This document shows positions 20,570 through 33,038 of a stretch of 64,000 bases of DNA, piece by piece. The stretch is from NCBI GenBank assembly GCA_963576475.1, contig OY754980.1, forward strand, positions 26,181,486 through 26,245,485, given 5' to 3'. Within the stretch, counting starts at the first letter, position 1; each line of letters opens with the position of its first letter. Made by a program: the position numbers and the translations under genes. The stretch comes from Molanna angustata. Its lineage: Eukaryota; Arthropoda; Insecta; Trichoptera; Molannidae. The notes under the pieces were generated by a model. That model did no database searches. It worked only from the letters and a program-made list of their open reading frames with translations, and was not told where the DNA came from.

Positions 20570-23500
20570 TTTTATTTCAACATCATTTATTGATACATAC
20601 AAACCATATGTACGGGAACCAATGTAACAAACGAGTTGTATGATATTTCATAAAACCATTAACAAGTTAACACATTGGAAGTTATGAATATTGTATTTCA
20701 TTATAGGTACATTACCTATACATAATAATAACTATAATATACTTATTCATGAGTTTAAGTGATCAATATAAAAAGAAATTACAAGTACAATCTTATTTAA
20801 ACCTAATAAAAATAATCACATAATGTCTAAAAAAAAGTATATTATTTTTCATTCGTAATAAAACAAAATCCCTTAAAACGAGATCATTCACTTTCACAAC
20901 TAGAAAGTTTGTAAAATTTGAAATATATTTTCACTAAAATAATTAATAATATTTATCAATAAAGAATAATTTGAAATGTGTGGAACCCTTAAAAGTGTTT
21001 AAAAAAATAATTATATTTGGTTTTGTATATATGTATATGTATAATCCAAACTGACATTCATTAATAAATTATTAGGATGTTTAAGGTAATTACAGCGAAT
21101 TAATTAAATATATAACAAATTTCATAATAGAAACAACTTTAGTAACTAATTTTTTTAAAAAGAATTGTTTTTAAAAGCATCATATTCATTTAGTTTATTT
21201 GGCTAGAATTGATATAGACTGAATCAATTAATAAAAAAACAGAATAAGTGAGTATTTTTCACTATTTGAGATATTGATAAATTTTGCATATATAGGCAAA
21301 ATCTACTCAATAAACAAGATTTAGTCCAAATATCCAATAATAAAAATCAAATGTTTTTTAGGTCCTCTGAAAAATAACGTACCACTGACTTTTCTGTTTA
21401 TTTACTAACCGATTCATTGCTGTTGAAGTTCCCTACAATATCAATATAAAATAAGAGATAATAATAAGAGAAATAATTTATCTGCACTAAGAATTTACTA
21501 AATAAATACAAGGCTTAAAAAACGTTTACGAAATTTGAGCTAATTAAAAACATACCTTTGCTTGTTTTTTGATTTATATGTATTGATTTATAAATTCAAA
21601 TTGAAGTAAAATATCGAAATACAACAATCAATAGACAATAAAGCACCCTTTAAAATAGTTTTATTTGAATAAGAAAACATGTGATGAAATATTTAATTAA
21701 TTTGTGTGTAGTGAAAATTAATTTAGCTTTCACACCATCAAGTGAAAAATTCTGTGGTTTCATTACAATACATAATAGGAAATTAATTACATTCAATATT
21801 AATTTACAGGAATATATTTACACGTAGGATTTTTCGATAAAAACAGAAATTATATAATTTTAAAAAGGATTATTCCATTTTTGACAATTTGAATATAAAA
21901 AATTGAAAATAATTACTTAAATCAAATAAAAATACATTTATCATAAAAGAATAAAATAACACATAGACAGGTTTTTTACTGTATATTATTATTTACAATT
22001 TCTATAAACAAAAATAAAATTTAACATGATAATATAGTAAAATATAAAAAAGTGAATTTTGTGCCAACATCTACATTTTCTACGTTTGTGACACAATATA
22101 TCTAAAAGGTTTTCAAATATGTAAAACATCTACAAATATAATTAATAATTTCAATATAGTCAGTTGCATTTGTACAATTTCAAAATTAACGAGATTTGTA
22201 ATTTTACTGAAAATAGCAAAAAGTTCAAGGTTTTTTCAAAGTAAATAACCTAAAGACTGACAGCCAACGAGTATTATATTATCAGAAAACAAAATCTGTA
22301 AATTGCATATTGTATTAAAGTCACAATGAACTTTAAAACATATATATCTTTATGATGTTACTGATAAATTTTGTACACAAAAACAGCAAATGTCATCATT
22401 ATTTCATTTCCTTTAAATCGACTGCAAGTTTAGTTGAATAAATAAATACATAGAGAAACAAACTAAATGTTTAATTTGATAATGAATGTCGATTGTATTG
22501 AAAAAAAAAAACACATTTCTAAATATATTTAAGTGAAAATAAAAACGAATACATATGATAAAATAATTGTTATAATAATACATAAACACACTAACTTTCT
22601 ATAATTTATTTTCATACTATCTGTCAATAAATATTATGCATAATATAATATGAATGTAGCACAGAACGCATTTAGTGCACCACAAAAAATTTGCATTATT
22701 TTTATATAGCATATTGATAAATATTATGGGGTTATTTATTTTTCCATAAATATAAACACTAAATATTTTTCACATAGAATATTAATCATAGACTTTTGTG
22801 TTATTAAGTTGTCGAACATACCAATATTTATAATTTTGACAGTAAGTTGTTGTTTTAAGATAATTGAGTACTTTTCTGTTAAGTCACAAAAAAGATGTTA
22901 TCATTATTAAAAAAATAAACGCAACACTCTGCCAATCAGATGATCATATATGCTAGCTTTGGACAAATGTTTTTAAGGAGTATTTTGTCTAGGTTCTTGT
23001 CCATAAATTTTATTTATTTGAACTTTAAAGGTAAGCGTCCATAAATCGGCACCGTACGGATCGGATGGATTAATTTGTGGCATTGTGTCCACTGTATCTG
23101 CAGCAATCGGATTGCCGACACAACTACGGTATACCATATAAAAATGACAACAGTGCATACACTGATCAGCAATCCGTATGACGTCATGACACGTATCTGA
23201 TTTTTTGCCTCTCCGGGCGATGGTTTCGCCATTGCCGATGATCCGATGAGTACCGGTCCGTACAATGTCGATCAGTGGATGCACTTGTATGAATTCCTAT
23301 ACAAAGAATACTAAAATCCATTTGATGCAATGTGTCTGATCCACATATGATGCGGAACTGTCGACGCTAATGTAAATTAATGTACCTACACAACAGTCGC
23401 TATGACAGACAATTATATTAATATGTTGAACTATAACAATGATGTTATCATCATTTTAATATTTAAATGTTTTTTTGTTCATAAAAATGAATATAATGCC

Positions 23501-24749
23501 ATTAAAATTATGATGATTTTTTACACAACAATCATTTCATATATGAATGCTAAGCAAGTTTATTCATTAATACTTTGTGGTTCATTGATGTTATGATAAA
23601 TTTAAAGGTGGGACATTAAAGGGATACTTTGTTTAAAACTAAATGATAAGAGTAGATAAACATAACAATGAAACAAATAGTATCCAACCATCACTGGAAG
23701 AATTATAAGGCACCTTCGGTAATGAAACAATACAATGTTATTTTTGTGAATGCAATTTTAATACATACGCCACATAAATATTGGATAAACGAAAAAACAT
23801 TATGCATCTATTTCTAATGGAAATTAACACTATTTAATTGAGAATATTCATGAAATGCTCATTGGATTTTTTTAAATAGTAAATACTTGATCAAAAAACT
23901 GGATGCATACAAAACTTAAAATCAATTTTGTCTGCCTTTTTTTACTGGAAAACGTTTAAGTGAATTCAAATATAAGTAGATAAATGTAATAACTCTTATT
24001 CACTGGTTTTCGTTCGAATGATACATTATTTAATGACATGTACAGAGGATATTTTTAATAATTTGTGACAATTATTCCTCTTACTTTATAGTAAAATTAA
24101 TATATTATTCTGCCCGTACAAATCTCCTATGCATTCAGTTCCTTAATTCATGTCCGGAACTAAATCTTTTAGAAAGATGTGAAATAAAAAAAGACTTATA
24201 AAAAATAGCTAAACATTCTTTGCTAATTAAAGATGCAATCAACATTAATGATGACATGCAATATGAACACTAAAAATTTGCATATCACAATATCCCACGG
24301 GATAACTTAATTAAAGGATAAATCATATAATATTAATAAAATATTATTTAAAATAATAAGTGTTTACAAAATAATAATAAAAATTGGTTCATAAAGGTTT
24401 CTATGATTTTATTTTTAAAGCCATAATTAATGGTAAGCGAATCAAGAAAGAATGACTAAATCATAACTATATTTTTATTTTTCACTCAGATTGATATGTC
24501 GGAAATTATATAATTTAAAAAAATTTACATACACTAACAGTTGTAGAAGTCGAATTACAAGTCAAACAATAATAATCATGAAAATAAATTATACATGTAA
24601 TGTAATATAATAATATGTTCATGTTTGTATAATAATATTGGTGCCAAGACAGCTTATCACTGCACTTATTCAATTAATCTACCTACGACGTAATATTTAT
24701 AAATCAATACATTTCAATGTTCCGATCAACCGTTTTGACACTTCATTCT
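20570..24749 (-). other. pnt: Probable long 3'UTR of pointed
   Basis: After the pnt stop codon the next ~4.2 kb downstream is AT-rich and free of the SINE/MITE families that litter the rest of the window, apart from one inverted-repeat element at 23033-23285. Minus-strand AATAAA signals occur at the far end (near 20570-20605). A long, protected 3'UTR would explain both facts. The exact end is a guess. Confidence 0.4.
23033..23285. mobile_element. MITE with imperfect inverted ends
   Basis: The left end GCGTCCATAAATCGGCACCG and the right end (complement GCATCCACTGATCGACATTG) match over about 22 of 30 bases, extending through GTACGGA(T/C)CGG. It is GC-richer than its surroundings and has no real ORF. 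The ends resemble Harbinger-type insect MITEs, but I cannot fix the target duplication. Confidence 0.5.
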
Positions 24750-24813
24750 TCAATCGTCGTCCTTCTTCTCCAACTTTAAATCCACCATGGCGTGCAGTTC
24801 TTCTGGAGAATAA
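24750..24813 (-). CDS. pnt: pointed (ETS factor), exon 7 (last coding exon)
   Basis: It completes the split Gly codon and encodes YSPEELHAMVDLKLEKKDDD and the stop TGA at 24752-24750. The acceptor is TTTACAG. The G-Y-(S/T)-PEELH-x-MxD segment is the C-terminal inhibitory/alpha-helix region that follows the ETS domain in Ets-1, Ets-2 and Drosophila Pointed; the short acidic end is usual for the family. The protein ends at residue 329. Confidence 0.93.
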
Positions 24814-25337
24814 CTGTAAAAAAAATACATTTATAAACATCATTTTAATCATGACAAGGACAGGACACATAGAAACAAGTTTTTTTTTAATCTTTTATGT
24901 ATAATAATTGATTACTCGACAAGCATAATAAAATAACATAATGATAAGATTAATTTCATATGTACCTACCAAATTTTTATTCCTAATATGACAAACATTT
25001 TTGGTATGTGAATTTTTATTATGATAGCAATCTCACAAATACACATCAGAACTCAGTACTTGTTCCCATGCAAAGATTAACGATTATTACTCATATATAG
25101 ACTTTTAGATGTAAGAGTCGGTTTGAGCAAGAGCAAGCTGCATAAAATGTAGAAAAGTATGTGAGTGTTTTGCTGTCCATCGTTTTATTCCTTTCATGAA
25201 ATTATAAATAAATGTCTATCAAGTTTTATTATTGACATTGAATATTTGAGACAGGAAAAGTTACAAATACCCAATTGTATAAGAATATAACAAAATGAGT
25301 AAAATAACAATTAAGATTAATAAGTATGTATATTTAC

Positions 25338-25495
25338 CCAAGAAGATTCTGCAAATCACAAACAAAGCGATAGACATATCGCTTTCCGGCAGTTTTGTGT
25401 ATAATGTTCTTGTCATAATAATACCGCAACCCTCGAGACAGCTTCTCATAATTCATTTTAGGTTTGTTTTTCCTGATGCCCCAACGACGTGCAAC
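25338..25495 (-). CDS. pnt: pointed (ETS factor), exon 6: DNA-recognition half of the ETS domain
   Basis: It encodes residues 257-308, starting [20 protein letters not shown] and containing the recognition helix [14 protein letters not shown] and the wing [16 protein letters not shown]. The two Arg in RGLRYYY contact the GGAA core. This sequence is nearly that of Drosophila Pointed and vertebrate Ets-1/2, which differ from other ETS classes here. The acceptor is TTTCCAG, the donor GTAAAT; the exon enters in phase 0 and leaves in phase 2, matching exon 7. Pointed is the nuclear activator downstream of RTK/Ras/MAPK signalling; it competes with the repressor Yan for ETS sites. Confidence 0.97.
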
Positions 25496-25973
25496 CTGGA
25501 AACAAAAAAATATATATTTAATACATGGTAAACATTAAGAAATTTTCGAGTGGACAAAATTTTGAAAAGCTGGTTACTGATTGGTTGATTTGGAGAGGGA
25601 GAGAAATCAGAGAGAGAATTGACATTTGTTCTGAGATAATATTACCACTCAGAAAGAGATCTTTTTTACACCCTCATACATTCCTTAATACACATACCCC
25701 AATATGCAAACACACCCTCAACCTCACAAATACACTTGTTTTTTTGTATGAGTACTGTACTTTTTTTTGTACTTTTTGAGTTTTGTACTTTTTTTTATTT
25801 TTATACCTAATTGAGAATTTATAAAGCACAAATGAATTGCGTAATTATTGTTAGTATTACCTCAGAACAGGCTTCGCCCAGTGAGGTAAATTTTTCCATT
25901 ATAATATTTAAGTGTATTATGGAAATAAATAAAAAAATATATAAATATTTATATGATTTCAATCCTGGGGGGC

Positions 25974-26139
25974 AAGTCTGATCAATAGGTGGAATCAAAA
26001 CTATCCATGATTACCCATATCATGGATATATTATAGAACTCCACTATCTAGATATGTTATAGAATTCCATAAGATAATTATACCTATCCATGATATGGGT
26101 TTTGACTCCGCCGGTTGGCCAGACTTGCTCTCTTGATTT
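25974..26139. mobile_element. MITE, 'GGGGGGCAAGTCTGGTCAA' family
   Basis: Its termini GGGGGGCAAGTCTG..TCAA and complement, followed by GAATCAAAAC and a palindromic core around ACCCATATCATGGATATA, recur at 27405-27575 and twice at 61025-61398. No ORF. It lies in pnt intron 5. Confidence 0.85.
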
Positions 26140-26565
26140 AATGTTTCAATAAATTAAGGTACTTATCTATAAAATTAAGTGTCAATGCTGATGTAATACA
26201 AATTAAATAAAGTAACGTCACCTAAACTTGATTAGGCGAATATCAAATATTAAAAAATGGTTTTAGTGATACACATTTAATGATGTATCCAAGCGAAAGA
26301 ATGCGGGTGATGTCATTTGTGACAAACCAATTTTAGTACAGGGATGTACTCTGATTTGAATCAACCAATAAAATCAGATGACGTTCATCAGATTGTAGCA
26401 TATTGCATCTCACTATTGCCCTGATCATTGCAATCATGCTGTATAAAACTGTCACCCCACATTCTCATATTTGTTAAGCTCAACTCTTTTGTTTTTATAC
26501 ACAAAATATTATTATTTTTTTACTTAATACATTTACTTAATACTTATATTAATAATAAATTATAC

Positions 26566-26684
26566 CTCATCTGGATCGGTGAGTTTGAATTCCCATCCGT
26601 CTCCAGTCCAAGAGATGAAGCCTTGGCATGACTTGTCAGTCAGTAGCTCCAATAGGAATTGCCACAGCTGTATGGGACCTGACC
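26566..26684 (-). CDS. pnt: pointed (ETS factor), exon 5: start of the ETS domain
   Basis: It encodes residues 217-256: [39 protein letters not shown]. This is helix 1 and the beta hairpin of the ETS winged helix with the conserved tryptophans of the LWQFL / ISWTG / WEFK motifs. The acceptor is TTTTTCAG, the donor GTATAA. The exon enters in phase 1 and leaves in phase 0, joining directly to VARRWG of exon 6. The split between exons 5 and 6 within the ETS domain is a conserved intron position in Ets-1/2-class genes. Confidence 0.97.
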
Positions 26685-27136
26685 CTGAAAAATAACGACA
26701 GAAATTAGATTTGTTCAAGTAATGGAGTATATTTTTGTATATTAATAGTAATCATCTAGAATCTAGATGTTAGTCAACTATAAATATTTTACTCTCTTTT
26801 TTTCTAGATTATGTCTTCGTCTCCTGGTGGCCATACATTGTAAGAAAATCTATCTGTGAGACACTGGTTAAGAGTAGTGCTTCCATTCATTTCTATCATT
26901 ATATTGTTTAAAAAACGGGTAATAAAAATACAAGAGGCAAAATAACATCTCACATAGTCAGCCATTCTGAATGTTTGACTTTTTAAGTGAGACGGTGGTT
27001 GTGTGTGGGGATGGATCCATGCAGCAAGTGTCGTGCTTTATTTTATAAGGTAATGCTCACATGCTGATGATAACCCCAAATTGTGGGATGGTGTGAGTGA
27101 GAAAATAATAAAAAATAGAATGGTTGTAGTAGTTAC

Positions 27137-27313
27137 CAGTGAAGCAAGGTCCAGCTGTAGGGTAGCCTGTGGTCATCTTGTCTGGTGGTAGGAAGGGGGA
27201 GTTGTGTTGCATATCTGGAGGAGGACCCCAAGGGGCACCGCCACCAGCACCACCTTGGAACGTATCGTAAGGAGAGCCGTAACCTTCACCACCGTATCCA
27301 TCGTGGTATCGTG
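27137..27313 (-). CDS. pnt: pointed (ETS factor), exon 4: Gly/Pro-rich linker
   Basis: A 177-bp exon, phase 1 in and out, encoding residues 158-216: RYHDGYGGEGYGSPYDTFQG, then GGAGGGAPWGPPPDM, NSPFLPPDKM and TAGPCFTG. Acceptor TTTTTAG, donor GTAACT. The segment has no folded domain; it links the N-terminal region to the ETS domain. The aromatic/Gly repeats are compatible with a transactivation or low-complexity region, but that is inference. Confidence 0.92.
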
Positions 27314-27404
27314 CTAAAAACAACAAAAAAAAATCATAAATATTTTTTTTATTTTATGAGAATGAAGTAACGGGAAAAAGCAGTGCGTTTCAATAAGACG
27401 GGGG

Positions 27405-27575
27405 ACATGGGGGGCAAGTATGGTCAAGCAGAGAAATCAAAACCCTCATGAATACCCATATCATATGGAGTTGTATTAATATATTTTACAACTCTACAAG
27501 ATAATTTATTATATCCATGACATGGGTAATCATGAGGGTTTCGATTTCACCGCGCTTGACCAGACTTGCCCCCCC
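27405..27575. mobile_element. MITE, 'GGGGGGCAAGTCTGGTCAA' family
   Basis: Second copy of the family in the pnt gene (intron 3), with ends TGGGGGGCAAGTATGGTCAA and TTGACCAGACTTGCCCCCC and the same ACCCATATCAT core. The two copies flank exon 4 and 5 and are about 1.4 kb apart. Confidence 0.85.
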
Positions 27576-28039
27576 CCCTATGCTTTTATATTATTTCAAA
27601 AGAAATTAAAAATGAAGTATTAATTTCGCCTTTAAAAAAATTTATGAGATGCTGCATGAATAATTTAGCAGAAAAATGATGTAAAAATGAAAAGTAAATC
27701 AATTTAATAACTATGTTAAATAAAAATAAATAACATTTCTCAACAAATAACAATATTTTTTTCTGGATAATGATGCTTACACTTTATTTACACATAAACA
27801 AAATTGAATTCCCATTCATTTTCAGTTCCTCTTTTGAAGTACAATCAGCAAGACTATTGAACACTTTAAGTTATGATATTAGGTACATTGTCTCAATTGA
27901 TTCAACTTTTTAAAAAAAGTCTATAGCTGTTATACCTGTCTAATAACTATTAATTGAAACCCCATGCCCATCCTCTCACATCCCACAACCTCTATCTTCG
28001 TCCTTTCTTTGTTGCTGAGATTTTACATTTAATAATGTT

Positions 28040-28200
28040 ACATGTTTATCTTTCTGTATATTTCTTGTTGTAAATTTAATGTACCTACTACTACACCACA
28101 TATGACCTCACATTGCTTTTTTGGTAGGAAGAAATTGCCTTATGGCAATAAACCCGCCAACGTACACATTATTGTACTTGAAGTAAATAAATAATAAATA
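28040..28200 (+). repeat. Non-LTR retrotransposon 3' tail (AATAAACCCGCC family)
   Basis: It contains ATTGCCTTATGGCAATAAAC followed by CCGCCAACGTACAC and ends in AAATAAATAATAAATA. The same ending follows the RT fragment at 8204-8960 and occurs at about 52080-52195, so this is a 5'-truncated copy of that family. Confidence 0.6.
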
Positions 28201-28749
28201 TAATTACACGGTATAACAAATGTTTCTTTTATTTTACCAAAATAAAACTATTAAAATAGAAAAGGAAAATTGAATGATTTTATTATTAATAAACAAAAAT
28301 CTATAATATATAAAGTATATGTAATTAAATAGGAAAACTCAAATGGAATAATAGATGTCAGTAACAATTAAATTTTCGTAGACTACCTACATGAAAAAAT
28401 AGACATCTGTTGAATAGCATTTAGAGCTGTCAATCTGTAGTTGCCACTTTTGCCACTAGATGGCTCTAGTGAACACTCTTGGAATTGTACAAATTCGTAT
28501 GAGACACCATAGTTTTTCAGAGACAATATTTTTATAATAAAATTTATTTGTATATTGGTAGTCAAATTATCATCAGATATTATCGTTTGTGCATTTTGTT
28601 AATAAAATTAACTGTTATAGTTGGCAGGAGTTCAAATTACGCAAAATAACATATTCATTCATGGATTACATAAGTTCAAAACACGAAATTATTTCATGGA
28701 GGTGACAGATAATGAATCGATTTCCCGTTTTGTTAAATGTATACATCAT

Positions 28750-28758
28750 AGATGGCGC
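28750..28758 (+). promoter_or_regulatory. CTCF-like core AGATGGCGC in pnt intron 3
   Basis: The 9-mer AGATGGCGC, in the context TAGATGGCGCCAGC, fits the core reported for insect CTCF. A single short match is expected by chance in some introns, so function is speculative. Confidence 0.2.
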
Positions 28759-29704
28759 CAGCATCGAGACATAATAATTATAATTGATAGAATCGTGATA
28801 TGAGGGGTTAATATGATATAAAAATATAAGAGTCGAGTCTGTGGTGTGTGGTGGTGATAAATATATGAAAATGAGGTGTCATTAGGAAAATGTAGAAATT
28901 ATTTAATAAGAAGAAGACATGAGAATCCCACAAATGAATGCTGAAAGATTTTTACGGCATCGCGTCGTTTTGGCAGTGAAGGAAATGGATCTGATAAAAA
29001 ATCCTAACTTTAATAAATTTAAACTACACATTTTTTAAACGCATAAAAGAACATTTCTCATTTCATTTCATATAAAATAAAAAAAAAATGTAAAATTTCA
29101 ATAAACAGATGATATTGTTATTTTGTAATTTTAGGTGATTTATTTTAACAATGGATTTATTGTAGGTGTAGCTTGATTAGTTTAGGTGAGTTAATTTAGT
29201 TTTTTATATGTAATATATAAACAATTAGATATCTTGAACATTGGGCAGCCCAATTTGGGCTTATTGCCATTAGAACATTTCTTTCAACAAACCAGAGTTT
29301 ATACTCATTTCATAGCTGAGCTAGCGCATGCTCTGGGATATTATTTGTCTGAAACAAGCCTTCCTCAGGAGGATACAAAGGAACATGGTTCTCGTAATAT
29401 GTATAGTTTGTTTTACAATAAAATGAAATAATTTAGTGGTGAAAAGGAAGCTTTGACACGAGGTCCCAGAGTTTATTCGAGTATTTGATTTTTTGTTCAT
29501 ATTTTCATTCATTTTATGTGTATTTTCTATGTACCTACTTAATTATTTTTGCACCCTTTTCTTTAACTTCACTTGTATGTCTGTACTGGAATTTTGTAAT
29601 CGATCTGTAATAAACTTCCCGACAAGTTCCCGATCTCCCTTTGATGATGTGCGTTTTAAGTCTGATTGATTTGATATTTTGATAAAATTGATAATTTTGT
29701 ATTT

Positions 29705-30020
29705 CATACAAAGTAAACTGTGCTTTCTATGTAAACTATGTGTATAAACTCATAGTAAACTGTGTTAGTAAACTATGTAAACTTATTCTAAGTAAACTAT
29801 GTTAGTAAACTATGAAAACTTATTTTAAGTAAACTGTGTATATAAACTCATAGTAAACTATGTAAACTTATTCTAAGTAAACTATGTGTATAAACTCATA
29901 GTAAACTATGTTAGTAAACTATGTAAACTTATTCTAAGTAAACTATGTATATAAACTCATAGTAAACTATGTTAGTAAACTATGTAAACTTATTCTAAGT
30001 AAACTATGTGTATAAACTGA
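29705..30020. repeat. Minisatellite of GTAAACTATG blocks
   Basis: A higher-order tandem array in pnt intron 3 built from AGTAAACTATGT, ATAAACTCAT and AAACTTATTCTA blocks, with a compound period of about 70 bp repeated some four to five times with block loss and gain. Confidence 0.85.
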
Positions 30021-30305
30021 CTGTTGTCAAATAAAATGGTGTTATACAAAGTTATTTTGTTGTTATTATTTATTAATGATGGAGCCACAAAGTTATTTCG
30101 CATTAGATTACGTAGGTATGTATTTTCGGCTAAGTGTTGAGCTGAGCGGATGAGTTTGAAAATGTTGTTTGACAATTAATAATAGCATTAATTGTTATCA
30201 AGTTCAGTTAGCAAAATATGTGTAGGTAGATCCAATACAAGGATTTTGGATCGAAGGATACGAAAAATCTCAGCTGGTTATATTTTTATCTGTATCTATG
30301 TAAAT

Positions 30306-30375
30306 ATCGTAAGTCTCCAGCACGTGGCAATTTGATGTGTGTTAAATTAATATTAGACATAGTAGGTAACCTACC
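30306..30375 (+). repeat. SINE family A tail fragment
   Basis: It has TAAGTCTCCAGCACGTGGCA, then GTGTGTTAAATTAATATTAG, matching the 3' half of the SINE at 59163-59315. Confidence 0.6.
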
Positions 30376-31504
30376 TTCATGTTAGTTATCCGAGAAGTAA
30401 AACAAGAAAAATGACAAAAAGCAAGATTTGAGATGAAAAAAGGAAATATTGCATTACTATAAGATCGAAATATAGTTGAAAGATATGTTAGAAATAACCA
30501 TTTGAGTCACTGTGTCAGGAATGTGTAATATTTGAGTTGGTAGCCAGTCGAGGTGACAAATGTCGGTATAAAAGTCAGGGGTACATGTTTTGTTAATAGA
30601 TTTTAAAATACATATATACATAGATAGGTACCTACCTACTTGTTATATCTACCATCAAATGGGAAATTACATGTGACGAGATATATATATATGTAACAAC
30701 TGAATATACCTACCTACTTACATATTGATATAGGTAGGTAGGTACCTAATAAATATACTTTTCTCAGTATCTTTAGTCTTGACAATGTTAAAGTAAGACG
30801 AAATAGCTAAATAAATACTCATATAGGTATATCTATGTCTGACATAAATATGTAGGTACCTAGATAAGTTTACTATCGACATTTGAATGATACGACGTAT
30901 GTACAAAAACTGTCTCAATACGAGGTCCGAAATAGTATTATAATAGTTAGCATACAAAGGCCGGACCGGCCATTTTGTAAGATGGCGGTTGACGTATGCA
31001 ATCGTTGATTGAATATTCAATAATGAACGCCGTGACCCGGACAAGGCAATCAAACTATAATATAACCTACCAATATCTCTACCTACCTACCTATATATAA
31101 TATATAGGTAGAATAATGTCTGCATCACTCTGAGGTAGGATCTAAGGGACAATTAAGTGTCAATATGATAATGGTCCGCAACAGACAGGAAGTCGGTGGA
31201 ATCGGAAGGAAGCGATAGGAATATTAATTTACACAAATTCTGAGTCATTCTTTAGGATACGTTGGTAAAATTCTATAATAATAATATCATTGCAGTGATC
31301 GTTTAAATATCTGATCATTATTAGGCTTTTGTTAATGTAAAATTTAATAAATAATCCGCATTTGTATATTGCAAGCTCAAGGGGCACAATGTATGCGGGT
31401 CAAAATATTTTATTTATTAGTTTGTCAACAGCTATGAACAGTTTTTAAATAAAAAATTTACATAAAAAGTGCAGTGGAAGGCAAAAATAATAAAATATGC
31501 TTAC

Positions 31505-31715
31505 CCCTTGGATATGGTTTGACGTAGTGTGTTGGCTGGTACTTGTGTTCTAAGACCTGCGGTGACGTGGCATAGAACTCTGGCGAGTTTTCCTGGTAAG
31601 GTGATGGATGCTGCTGTGGGTGTCCGTGTGGTGTCTGCTGCTGACCGTGAGGGGGCTGTTGTTGCTGCTGCTGTTGCTGGTGGAGGGGACCTGACTGATC
31701 CAACTGCTGGTAGTC
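31505..31715 (-). CDS. pnt: pointed (ETS factor), exon 3: Gln/His/Pro-rich
   Basis: A 211-bp exon (phase 0 in, phase 1 out) encoding residues 88-157. It begins DYQQLDQSGPLH, has a run of eight Gln (residues 100-107, mixed CAG/CAA), then GQQQTPHGHPQQHPSP, ENSPEFYATSPQ and YQPTHYVKPYPRG. Acceptor CTTGTAG, donor GTAAGC. Four Ser/Thr-Pro dipeptides here could be MAPK-type sites, which fits Pointed biology but is inference. Low-complexity content makes it hard to align, but its phase fits both neighbours exactly. Confidence 0.92.
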
Positions 31716-31878
31716 CTACAAGGACAACATCAATAATATGTTAATAAACAAGCATACCTGATTGATATTGTTTATTGTAGGTATATTATCTCCCATAGGT
31801 CCCTTACAGAACACTTAGGATCATCGTTACAAAAAATTACATAGGTTATAATAATTATGTAATGCTTCTACAATAGTA

Positions 31879-33038
31879 GGGTAGAGGTGGCACCCTCCGA
31901 CAGATGGGGCACCTATGACACCTTCAAATTTCGTACGTAAACGTAGCTTAAAAAATCTGCGATAAATCACCGAGTTCACTCGCAAGTAGTACCAACTTCA
32001 CCATAAATTTGACAGTTGTGTACGATCGCCCATAGAAGATACACGTGTTTTTGTCATTTCTCCATTTTCGATCTAATATTTGAAGATATTCTGGTAAGTG
32101 TTTCATATATTCTATTATTTAGTTTGATGTTTATAATCAATTTTAATTATAACTAGATACTTTAGCTTTACAATTCTTTACTAGTATTATGTATTATTTT
32201 ACGTGAAAAAAAAATGGCGTCATTTATTAGTGGGGCACCTTCGACATGTAGATATGGGGTACCTCCGACAGCCCTGTCGGAGGTACCCCGTGTATGTAAA
32301 ATAAGCTCAATTTAAGATTTATTTGTATTTAATGATAAAAAATTGAAAAAAAAACTTACTTACACTATTGTAGGAATAAAATATTATTAATTAACAAATT
32401 GTTTTATAATTCATTTGTGATGTTTCAGACATAATGGTTCGCAATTACAAAAGAAAAACTGAGGGAGATTCTGTTGATGACACAAAGATGAAATTGGCTA
32501 TAGCAGATGTTCTTGCGAGTTGCGAAGAGAGAATCAAATTCGTCTGCGGCAAAAAAGTATAATTTAAAAAGAACAACGATAATAACACGCATAAAAAATA
32601 TGCCCAAAAAGATAATGGTTGTGACTCTGGAAGGAGTTCAGAGATAAGGTTTACATATGTAGTTTTAATTTCATTAAATAGGTATGTTTATACGTTTTTG
32701 AATAAAAATATTACAATGGAAACAATTTTTTTAATTTGTATCCTAGGAAAATATTTTTAGAAGTTTATAATATAGTGATTTGGTATGTTCCCCAGATACT
32801 GTCGGAGGTTCCCCATGGGGGTGTCAGTCCCCCACAGTGGGGCACATTCGACATTTTTTACTGTTTTGTTTGAAATTCAATAAATCCAAAATTATATAAC
32901 AGGACTCATTTAAAATAATGCAATTCCGTTAAGAAATGTTCAACGTTTACAATTTTGTAAAAAAAATAGATCTAGCATTTTATTTAACCGAGTTATTACA
33001 ATAGTAAAAAAAAGTGTCGAAGGGTGCCACCTCTACCC
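31879..33038 (+). mobile_element. pogo-like DNA transposon, non-autonomous
   Basis: The terminal inverted repeats GGGTAGAGGTGGCACCCT and complement are flanked by TA on both sides (31877-31878, 33039-33040). Subterminal motifs of the type TGTCGGAGGTACCCC recur at both ends; one forms a perfect hairpin at 32256-32289. It carries only the start of a pogo/Tigger-type transposase. It sits in pnt intron 2, in the antisense orientation to pnt. Confidence 0.8.
32434..32562 (+). pseudogene. pogo-like transposase N-terminal (HTH) remnant
   Basis: ATG opens MVRNYKRKTEGDSVDDTKMK followed by LAIADVLASCEE; a frame change then continues as AAKKYNLKRTTIITRI before the frame is lost. M-x-RxYKRKT and AAKKYN(L/I)-x-RTTL belong to the psq-type helix-turn-helix of pogo-family transposases. 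The DDE domain is absent. Confidence 0.7.

Noticed and set aside
22973..23284. Two overlapping minus-strand frames after pnt
   Set aside because: They span the MITE at 23033-23285 and show no protein family pattern.
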